This document shows positions 1 through 7,400 of a stretch of 64,000 bases of DNA, in pieces (positions within the stretch are counted from its first letter, which is position 1; each line of letters starts with the position of its first letter). Made by a program: the position numbers and the translations under genes. Source of the stretch: Prevotella sp. E13-27 (GTDB lineage: Bacteria > Bacteroidota > Bacteroidia > Bacteroidales > Bacteroidaceae); contig NZ_JALPSC010000002.1 of assembly GCF_023217965.1 (NCBI RefSeq), forward strand, positions 930,001 to 994,000, written 5' to 3'. The notes under the pieces are model-generated. The model was not told where the DNA came from and made no database searches. It saw only the letters and a list, made by a program, of their open reading frames with translations.

Positions 1-209
1 TCGCCCTCGTGGTAGATGCCTATGCCGTAGGTCAGGTTCTCAGGGAACTCGCGTTGCAGGAAGATGCCGTAGCAGTCGATGCGGTTCAGCGAATGGCGTA
101 TCTCGCCCACCTCGTCGTAATGGATAATGGCGACGTGGGGATGTAGGATTGGCACACGAATGTCACGTGCATAGTCGTTAGCCTCGTTGATATACAGATC
201 CAACTTCAT
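1..209 (-). CDS. AraC-family regulator, N-terminal part only (runs off window)
   Basis: The reading frame is open from an ATG at 209 down to the window edge, giving about 69 residues that begin MKLDLYINEANDYARDI. The stretch is clearly related to the N-terminus of the complete AraC-type protein at 17635-18537: both contain NDYAR, VPILHPHV or a close variant, IIHYDE and RHSLN. The DNA-binding C-terminus is expected outside the window. By paralogy it is a transcription factor with a cupin-like sensor domain. A -7 box lies eight bases upstream of the ATG, so the mRNA would have almost no leader. The family call rests on the paralog, not on a visible HTH. Confidence 0.75.
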   Translation of the reverse strand, partial: MKLDLYINEANDYARDIRVPILHPHVAIIHYDEVGEIRHSLNRIDCYGIFLQREFPENLTYGIGIYHEG

Positions 210-217
210 TGCGGGTA

Positions 218-225
218 CAAAGTTA
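218..225 (-). promoter_or_regulatory. Bacteroidetes -7 box for the partial AraC gene
   Basis: On the minus strand the bases read TAACTTTG, matching TAnnTTTG. The ATG follows after eight bases, which places the predicted transcription start within a few bases of the start codon. No convincing -33 TTTG was seen. Confidence 0.5.
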
Positions 226-267
226 CTAATTTTCTTCGAATTAACTGCAGAATAACATAAATGAGTC

Positions 268-1092
268 TTACAAATCAAGCTTTGGTTGCAAACTCAGACG
301 GTATTCGCTTGGCGACTGGCCAAGATGCTTGGTGCAGTAGCGGCTGAAGTAAGAGAGTGACGTGAAGTTCATCAGGTCGGCTATTTGGGTGAGGGACAGG
401 CGTTCATCATTCAAATAGTCTTTCAATATAGGTACGGTGTGTCGGTCGATGTATGAGGTGACACTATGTCCCGTCACGCGCTTCACGGTATCGGAGAGGT
501 ACTTGGGCGAGACGTTCAGGCGCTCGGCGTAATAAGTGACCTCACGCTCCGTCCGGCTGATGCCTGTAGCAAGCAGAGCCATCAGTTGTTTCACGATGTA
601 GGCTGTGCGGTCGGTGTGGATATCTGTAGAATCTCGTTGGGCATGGGCCTCGAAGATATCGTACATCATCGTCAGACAGAGACTGCCCATCAGTTCGCGA
701 TAGAACTGTACATGTCTGTCGTCCATGCGGTCACGAAGACGATGGAAATCATCCAGCAGGTGTTGTGCCTGTTCGTCAGAGAGTTTGATGACGGGGTCTT
801 GGTTCAGCGAGATACTGCCACCGATGCTGTAGTTGTTCGACGGCAGCAGGTTCTGCAGGAACTTGTAGTCGGCGGCGAACCACTCCACCCGCATATCATC
901 ATGCGCCGCGAGGTTGCTGACACGGGCAGGCATCGGTATCACCACCAGGTCGTTCTTCGTGATATGGTAGCACCGCTCGTTGAACACAAAACTGCCCTCG
1001 CCCGCCGTACACAACAGGTGCATGCAAGTGTCGCTCAACTCACGGGAATTCATCCCGTAGAAGTCTGTTGAATATTGAAAATCTGCCTTCAT
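268..1092 (-). CDS. AraC-family transcriptional regulator (cupin + HTH)
   Basis: A protein of about 274 residues. The N-terminal half has the pattern of an AraC cupin sensor (GEGSFVFNERCYHITKNDLV). The last 100 residues hold two helix-turn-helix units, including YYAERLNVSPKYLSDTVK and IADLMNFTSLSYFSRYCT, and end in the typical GQSPSEYR. The start is put at MKADFQ (1092) rather than an upstream ATG at 1110, because a TAATTTCG box lies just upstream of 1092. It is divergent from the flavodoxin operon starting at 1228, so it probably regulates that operon. The ligand is unknown. Confidence 0.85.
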   Translation of the reverse strand: MKADFQYSTDFYGMNSRELSDTCMHLLCTAGEGSFVFNERCYHITKNDLVVIPMPARVSNLAAHDDMRVEWFAADYKFLQNLLPSNNYSIGGSISLNQDPVIKLSDEQAQHLLDDFHRLRDRMDDRHVQFYRELMGSLCLTMMYDIFEAHAQRDSTDIHTDRTAYIVKQLMALLATGISRTEREVTYYAERLNVSPKYLSDTVKRVTGHSVTSYIDRHTVPILKDYLNDERLSLTQIADLMNFTSLSYFSRYCTKHLGQSPSEYRLSLQPKLDL

Positions 1093-1193
1093 GGCTGCGA
1101 AATTACACATTATTTTGTATATAAAAGAACATTTTCTGCAAAAAGTGAAAATTGTGAAGTAATTTGTGAAACAAAAGTATCAGGAAATCGTCG

Positions 1194-1201
1194 TAACTTT
1201 G
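1194..1201 (+). promoter_or_regulatory. -7 box of the flavodoxin-AKR-ADH operon
   Basis: TAACTTTG, followed by a leader of about 20 bases to the ATG at 1228. It fits the Bacteroidetes TAnnTTTG consensus. The -33 region is not a clear match. It supports 1228 over an upstream in-frame start at 1075 that would lie before the promoter. Confidence 0.6.
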
Positions 1202-1227
1202 CACCCAAATCCAAAAGTATATTTAAA

Positions 1228-1863
1228 ATGAATATCAAAAGTATCATCACAGCCGCCATAGCATTGCTGATTTCCACAGCTTGCAGCGGTGGCGCAAAAC
1301 AGGAGAAAGTTATGAACAAGGATGGTAAAAGTTTGGTAGTATTCTTCTCGCATGCGGGAGACAACTACGCAGTAGGAAACATTGAGGTAGGCAACACGAA
1401 GATTGTGGCCGACTACATCACAGAATTGACGGGCGCTGAGCAGTTTGAAATCGTTACCCACAAGTATGACGGCATGGCCTACAACCCGCTCATCAAACTG
1501 GCGCAGGAAGAAGCAAGGAACGGCGAGCTGCCCGAGTATGAGGGCGACATTGATTTGTCAAAGTACGATACGGTGTTCATTGGTGGACCTGTATGGTGGG
1601 GCACTTATCCTCAAGTAATGTTTACTTTCTTCAAGAAACACGCTAATGACCTGAAGGGCAAGACCGTCATCCCTTTCACCACCCACGAAGGTTCTGGATT
1701 GGCCAACTGTGTAGAGGATGTGGAGGATGCATTCCCTGGTGCAAATGTTACAAAGGGCTTCAGTATCTATGGTCACGAAGTGCGTACGGAAAAGAAAAAG
1801 GTCGAGAAGTGGTTGAAAAGCCTCACCCCCAACCCCTCTCCGAATGGCGAGGGGAGTAAATAG
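1228..1863 (+). CDS. Exported flavodoxin-like lipoprotein
   Basis: 211 residues. Residues 1-19 form a lipoprotein signal ending in LISTAC, so the protein should be membrane-anchored outside the cytoplasm. The rest is a flavodoxin fold of the type that binds FMN: LVVFFSHAGDNYAVG phosphate loop, GGPVWWGTYP in the isoalloxazine loop, and PFTTHEGSG. Flavodoxins are normally cytosolic electron carriers, so an exported one is unusual; a paralog with the same feature is at 21230. The C-terminus, from about residue 199, reads LTPNPSPNGEGSK, which is not protein family sequence but a translated repeat element. First gene of an operon with the AKR and ADH genes. Confidence 0.85.
   Translation: MNIKSIITAAIALLISTACSGGAKQEKVMNKDGKSLVVFFSHAGDNYAVGNIEVGNTKIVADYITELTGAEQFEIVTHKYDGMAYNPLIKLAQEEARNGELPEYEGDIDLSKYDTVFIGGPVWWGTYPQVMFTFFKKHANDLKGKTVIPFTTHEGSGLANCVEDVEDAFPGANVTKGFSIYGHEVRTEKKKVEKWLKSLTPNPSPNGEGSK
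1821..1856 (+). repeat. 36-base GC-rich interspersed element, copy 1 (family 1)
   Basis: Begins CCTCACCCCCAACCCCTCTC and ends GGCGAGGGGAG, with CCCCTC pairing to GAGGGG. It supplies the last codons of the flavodoxin gene (LTPNPSPNGEGS). The same core recurs at 12254, 12441, 14250 and 14376. Confidence 0.9.
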
Positions 1864-1917
1864 CCAAATCATTAAATCAATTGTAAATGGTAAATCGTCA
1901 AATTGTAAATCATTAAT

Positions 1918-2763
1918 ATGGAATACATTACATTATCAAACGGTGTCAAGATGCCGACATTGGGCTACGGTGTGTTTCTTGTAAGCCCTGAAGAGTGTGA
2001 GCGTTGCGTGAGTGATGCATTAAGTGTAGGCTATCGCCTGATTGATACGGCACAGGCCTACCAGAATGAGGATGGCGTTGGCAATGCCTGGCGCAAGAGT
2101 GGCATCAAGCGCGAAGATTTGTTCCTTGTAACAAAGGTCTGGATATCTAATGCTGGTGAAGAACAGGCTGCTAAGAGCATCGATGAGAGCCTGCGCAAGT
2201 TGCAGACGGAGTACATCGACCTGCTGCTCATCCATCAGGCCTATGGCGATGTGTTCGGCACATGGCGGGCGATGGAGAAAGCCTATCGTGCAGGCAAGGT
2301 TCGTGCTATCGGTGTGTCAAACTTTCAGGCAGGACGTTTCTTCGACTTCGCCCACTATGTAGAGCTGAAGCCGATGGTGAACCAGTTGCAGTGCAACACG
2401 CTCATCCAGCAGACAGACATCGAACCGATTCATGCTGAGTTTGGCACGAAGATGATGGCGTGGGGACCGCTTGGCGGACAGGGTGTTGACGGCATCGTGA
2501 AGAGCGAGGCGCTGACTGCCATCGGAGCGAAATATGGTAAGAGTGCTGCTCAGGTTGCCCTCCGCTGGCTCACCCAGCGCGGTGTCGTGGCTATTCCGAA
2601 GTCGAGCCACAAGGAGCGTATGGCGCAAAACTTTGACATCTTCGACTTCACGCTGAGCGATGACGAGATGGCTCAGATTGCCCAGCTGAACCAGCACGAC
2701 ACGGGCATCATCAACTTCGGCGACCCACAGTTTGTGAAATACTTAATTCAGAATTACGGATAA
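1918..2763 (+). CDS. Aldo/keto reductase
   Basis: 281 residues, full length for a cytosolic NADPH-dependent aldo/keto reductase of the diketogluconate-reductase type, which reduces aldehydes and ketones to alcohols. The catalytic tetrad can be read: DTAQAY (Asp, Tyr), LVTKVW (Lys) and LLIHQAY (His). The cofactor end is seen in AIPKSSHKERMAQN. It lies 54 bases after the flavodoxin and 14 before the alcohol dehydrogenase, suggesting one operon for carbonyl or electrophile reduction. Substrate unknown. A second AKR is at 28898. Confidence 0.9.
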   Translation: MEYITLSNGVKMPTLGYGVFLVSPEECERCVSDALSVGYRLIDTAQAYQNEDGVGNAWRKSGIKREDLFLVTKVWISNAGEEQAAKSIDESLRKLQTEYIDLLLIHQAYGDVFGTWRAMEKAYRAGKVRAIGVSNFQAGRFFDFAHYVELKPMVNQLQCNTLIQQTDIEPIHAEFGTKMMAWGPLGGQGVDGIVKSEALTAIGAKYGKSAAQVALRWLTQRGVVAIPKSSHKERMAQNFDIFDFTLSDDEMAQIAQLNQHDTGIINFGDPQFVKYLIQNYG

Positions 2764-2777
2764 TAAAAAATACAACT

Positions 2778-3950
2778 ATGCTTGGAAACTTTTCTTATTA
2801 CAACCCCACCAAACTGTATTTTGGTGATGAGTCTTTGAACTTCCTCAAGGACGAACTGAAGGGCTACGGCCCAGTGGTGCTGCTCAACTACGGCAGTGGC
2901 AGTGTAAAGCGTAACGGCATCTATGACCAGGTGGTGGCTATCCTCAAAGAGGCAGGCAAGACTATCGTTGAGAACCCAGGCGTGATGACCAATCCCACCT
3001 TAGAGAAACTGCATGAGGGCGTCAAGATTGCCCGCGAGAACGAGGTAGACTTGATCCTTGCCCTTGGCGGCGGCAGCGTTTGCGACTACTCAAAGGCCGT
3101 GGCTGCATCTGTCTATTATGAAGGCGACTACTGGGACAAGTTCTGGCTGAAGCAGGAAAATCCCGCTAAGGACCAGAGACTGCTGCCTGTGGGCTGTATC
3201 CTGACGATGGCTGGCACAGGCTCTGAGATGAACGCCGGCACTGTGATTACAGATGCAGAGCATACTTTCAAGGTGGGGCATGTGTTCGACAGTCGTCTGA
3301 TGCCTAAGTTCTCTATCCTCAATCCGAAGTTCACGATGACCGTACCCGAGAACCAGATGAAGGCGGGTATCTACGACATCATGAACCACATCATGGAGCA
3401 GTACTTCTCGGACTTCGATGACAACACCAGCGACTACCTCTCTGAAGGACTGATGCGTTCTGTCATCCACAGCAGCCGCATCGCTGTAAAGAATCCTCAG
3501 GACTACGAGGCACGCTCGAACATCATGTGGACAGCCACATGGGCACTGAACACCCTTATCGGGCTGGGCAAGCAGCAGGACTGGATGGTTCACATGATTG
3601 GTCACAGCGTGGGGGCTTGGACACATGCCCCACACGGCTATGCGCTGGCATCTGTCTCAATGGCCTACTATCGCCGCGCCATGCAGAACGGTCTGTCTAA
3701 GTTTGTGCGCTTCGCCAAAAACGTATGGGATATCCAGAGCAACGGAATGACCGACGAACAGATAGCCGAAGCTGGTCTGCAGGCCCTGAAAGCCTGGATG
3801 CAGGAGATTGGTCTGCCCTTGACCATCACTCAACTGGGTGCCACTGAAGATATGATTCCCGGCATCACCGAGGGCACCATCTGCTATCCCGCCGGTTATC
3901 TGAATCTGACGAAGTCAGACGTGACAGAGATTCTTAAGGAGAGCATGTAA
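2778..3950 (+). CDS. Iron-containing alcohol dehydrogenase (BdhA/YqdH-like)
   Basis: 390 residues, the normal length for the iron-dependent alcohol dehydrogenase family acting on NAD(P)H and short-chain alcohols or aldehydes. Visible motifs are LALGGGSVCDYSKAVA for nucleotide binding, GTGSEMNAGTVI, and the metal-binding region NHIMEQYF plus HMIGHSVGAW and PHGYALA. It starts 14 bases after the AKR. It is a clear paralog of the dehydrogenase at 18696, sharing long stretches such as YEARSNIMWTATWALNTLI. Cytosolic; exact substrate not determinable. Confidence 0.92.
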   Translation: MLGNFSYYNPTKLYFGDESLNFLKDELKGYGPVVLLNYGSGSVKRNGIYDQVVAILKEAGKTIVENPGVMTNPTLEKLHEGVKIARENEVDLILALGGGSVCDYSKAVAASVYYEGDYWDKFWLKQENPAKDQRLLPVGCILTMAGTGSEMNAGTVITDAEHTFKVGHVFDSRLMPKFSILNPKFTMTVPENQMKAGIYDIMNHIMEQYFSDFDDNTSDYLSEGLMRSVIHSSRIAVKNPQDYEARSNIMWTATWALNTLIGLGKQQDWMVHMIGHSVGAWTHAPHGYALASVSMAYYRRAMQNGLSKFVRFAKNVWDIQSNGMTDEQIAEAGLQALKAWMQEIGLPLTITQLGATEDMIPGITEGTICYPAGYLNLTKSDVTEILKESM

Positions 3951-3951
3951 T

Positions 3952-4167
3952 ATGAAACGAATCGTCTATTTATTTGTAGCATTATTGATGATGGCAACAG
4001 CAGATGCACAGACGCTGACGGAGCGTCAAAAGGGATTGGCAGCGTGTGCCTGCCTCATGGCACAGGGTGATATGAATCGTTTGGAGCCTACCGTGCGTAT
4101 GGCTCTCAACAAGGGCGTAACCATCAACGAACTGAAGGAGGCCTTCTCGCAACTCTACTATCAGTGA
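3952..4167 (+). pseudogene. Exported carboxymuconolactone decarboxylase-like protein, 3' truncated
   Basis: Only 71 residues: an export signal (MKRIVYLFVALLMMATADAQ) and the first part of a CMD/AhpD-like domain. It matches the first 75 residues of the 345-residue protein at 22327 closely (LTERQ, GLAACACLMAQGD, KGVTINELKEAFSQLY). The match breaks off after SQLY, where the longer protein continues AYTGFPRS. A stop follows two codons later, next to a probable transposase remnant on the other strand. The catalytic part and the cupin are missing, so it is probably non-functional. It begins one base after the ADH stop. Confidence 0.8.
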
Positions 4168-4299
4168 TACTTTAGTACTCCTGACTTGTCTGATCCATTC
4201 GTCTATGAAAGATTCTGCATGAGTTTTAGTGACTTGCATCCATATTTCCCTCATGCTCTCCTTTAAATAGGCAAGTACTTGGCAAACAGGTACTTGCAT
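4162..4299 (-). pseudogene. Fragment resembling an ISL3-type transposase
   Basis: The minus-strand frame from 4299 reads LAYLKESMREIW and later FIDEWIRQVRSTKVS. This resembles the stretch between catalytic motifs of IS204/ISL3 transposases (YLKE, LR.fW, A..FLD.WI..A..SGI), as I remember the family. Only about 45 residues remain and no terminal repeats were found. It sits exactly where the CMD gene is cut, so an old insertion followed by deletion is plausible. The rest of the overlapping frame is antisense to the CMD gene. Confidence 0.4.
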
Positions 4300-4394
4300 C
4301 GGTTCTTTTTTTATTCATTCTGCTCATAAAATAGGCAGTCTGTAACGGAGTGTTTTACAAATGCTGAGACTGAAAAGAGTTGACAAAAACTGAA

Positions 4395-4433
4395 GGAGGC
4401 CGTGTCAGTTGGTTTTGACACAGCCTCCTTTTT
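4395..4433. terminator. Strong hairpin terminator between convergent units
   Basis: Stem 4395-4407 (GGAGGC, a mismatch, GTGTCA) pairs with 4416-4428 (TGACAC, a mismatch, GCCTCC) around an eight-base loop. Five T follow on the plus strand. It lies between the 3' debris of the redox operon and the 3' end of the 1817-residue gene, so it may act in both directions. Confidence 0.75.
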
Positions 4434-4466
4434 GTTATGTCCCAGTTGGGGACATGGTTGACATTC

Positions 4467-7400
4467 CTACTTCAGCACCACCTTCTTGGTGTCGATGATG
4501 TAGGTACCCTTCTTCAGGCTCTTCGTGTTGCTCATCGTGCCGATGTATTTGCCGTCGAGCGAGTAGACACGTACGGACTTGCCGGTAGCCATGAGCTGAT
4601 CGATGCCAGTGGTCAGGCTGATGGTGACGCTCACGGGCTTCGACTCCACCTCACCGGGATAGACAGCGGTCACACTGAACTTGTACTCCTTGGTCTGAGT
4701 GAACTCAACCGTAGCCGTGGTCTCGGTAGCAGTCTTCACGAACTCCTCATCCACATAGACGTTGTAGCCCACAGGCTCGCTGCCGCCGGCCAGATAGCTG
4801 ATGTTATCGATGGCCAGGACGAAGCCGTTGTCACCGTTGGTGACGTTGCGGATGGCGAAGTACTTCGTGCCCTCGGGCAGCTCGTAACTCACCGTGCTCC
4901 AAGCACCGCCGTTGTCGGGCACTTCCTGAATGAGCTGGAAGTCGGCAGTCTCCTTACCCGTGGTAGAGTAGAGCACCTGATAGGTCTGAGCGCCATAGTC
5001 GTTGAATGCCTTCACGTCGAACGTCAGGGTCTGTGCCACGCCCGGCAGTTCAGGTGAGATGAGCCAGTCGTCGCAATCGACATATCCCTCCGACGTAGCG
5101 TTGTAGAGCGAGATGAGGTAGTTGTTGTCCACATTGCCGTCGGCACCGGCGAAGGCTTCCGAGTTGCCGCCGTAGGTAGCGAGGTTGAACACCTCCCAAG
5201 CAGTTGCCTTTCCGTGGCTGGGCAACTCCAGGTCCTCGAAGAGGCTGCCCTTCGTGCCGCCATTGGCGTTGACGACGGTCCAGTTGCCGATAGCGCCCGT
5301 AGCGTTAGCACCATTTGCATAGCTGCTGAAGTCGTCGGCCTGCTGAGATGCGCTCGTGTTGGGAGCCACCCAGGTCAGGGTCACCACGTTGCTCTCCTCG
5401 CTCTGCGTTGCAGCCAGGTTGGTGGGCTGAGCAGCCTTTGAAGTCTTCACGCTGATGGTAGCCGTGCTCAGGTCGTTGTCCTCCACTTGGTCGCTAGCGA
5501 AGCTCACCTTGGCAACGATGTCCACGTCGCCCTCCTCAGTGAAGATGGTGGTGGGCAGTTCGGTCTCGAACTCAGTGCTCTTGAAGGGCTGCAGTGCCTC
5601 GTCCACGGTCTGGTTCATCAGTTCCTTCTCGCCAGCCTTCACAATGACGGTATAGCCGTTGGCGGCATTCTCACCTTTGTTGGTCACCTTGACCACAATA
5701 TTAGCATTGCTGCCAGCCTGCACGGTGGTGTCGGCCTTCATGTCGATGGCCAGGTCGTACTGGTAGAGATCCACGATACGAATGTTGTCGATGATGAGCG
5801 TGTCCTCATATTGATTGACGCTCTGTGTCTCGATGTTAGCCAAGAGACCCACTGTAGAATAGCGCTCTGCATCGCTGATTGTGCTCAGAGGCACCTTCAC
5901 CGTAGTGTATTCGGCAGTCACGTCTGCCTCAGCCAGGGTGATGATCTCGCCACCGTCCTTTGCTCCGATGCCATATACCTTGTCGGTGCTCTCACTGCGC
6001 ACGTCGAACAGCAGTGTAGGGTTGGCAGCGGTCATCAGGTTCACCTTGTCAAGTATGAAGTACACCTGCTCACTATTGCCATTGTTGTAGAGCTTCAGAG
6101 CCACGCCGTCCTCGTCGGATGAGTTGGTGCTCACGCCCAGTCCGCCGTTGCAGCTCCATGCATAGTGCAGGCTTGTGCCCTCGAAGCTCTCGAAGAGAGG
6201 AATGTCCAGAGGAGCGCCCACTAACACCTCGCTGTAGGCCAGTGTTGCGTCGGTAGCTGCCTTGCCGTCGTTGGCCGAAATGCCGAAGTACTGAGAAGCC
6301 TGTTCACCCTCGTCAACGGGGAAGTCGATCGTGAGTTCGGTCTTGCCGGTTACGTCGGCAATGGTCTGGTCAACCACGAGATAGCTTCCGAAGATGCTCT
6401 GCTCCAGTTTCAACGTGCTAACCTCATACTTCATGGTAGCGGGGTCCACATAACCACCGTGAGCGCCTGTTGCTGCATCCCATGCAAAGGTGATGCTCGT
6501 AGCAGTGGTGCTCTTAACGTGGAAGTTCTTCACGTCGGCAGGTGAGTCAACACCCACATATACGGTCACCTTCTCCGACTTCTTGCCTGCGTTGCCGTCT
6601 TTATCGTAAGGAATGGCCTGATAGGTGTGCAGGGTGTCGGGAACATCCGTGTCTGTATATTCGGCAACATTTCCGGGGAGCACGTTCAGTGTGGTGAGCA
6701 GTTCGTTGTCGCGCAGGATCTCAATCTTGCTCAGGTTTTCAGCTGTCAGCTCGTCGCTGCCAATGGTCATAGAAGGAGCGGTCACCTCAATCTTTGCCGA
6801 CTTAGCGCCTTCGGCAGCAGGAGTAACGGTCAGCTCAGGAGCAGCGGGAGCCGTGGGATCCAGACCCTTCTCCACAGTCAGCGAGTTGACAACTAAGCGC
6901 CAGTTTTCTGGCTCAGAGATGGCGTGGATGGCAATGAAGTACTCGCCAGCTTCGTCAACGGTGAACTCACCCTCGAAGTCATCGGCCTCAGTAGAGCTCA
7001 CCTCGGTAGGACTGATGGCAGTGATGTTCAGACCTTCGGCAGTGGCCTCCTTGCCCACCTTCACCTCGAAGCGCTCAGTGTAGTTGGCGTTGTAAGACTT
7101 GGCGTTCACGGTCACCTTATAGCTCTTGCCGGCTTCCAGATTGAAGGCGGGGCTCACGAGATAGTCGTCGCCTGGGTTGGTAGAGTCGTAGCTGTACATA
7201 GTACCAATCGACGAGTTGAACGACCATGTCTTTCCGTCCTCGTTGTTGTCGATGATGGTGAACAGGCCCGTCTGGTCCACAGTCAGGTCGAAGGTATAAG
7301 GCACTGAGAGTGCTGCAGTGACCAGAACGCTCACTTCCTCGCTCTTCTGTCCGATGCCGTTAGCGTTGTAGGGAATGACCTGATACTTGTGTGTACCGAT

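Noticed and set aside
1075..1227. Longer N-terminus for the flavodoxin gene
   Set aside because: It would begin before the -7 box at 1194 and place the lipoprotein signal 50 residues inside the protein.
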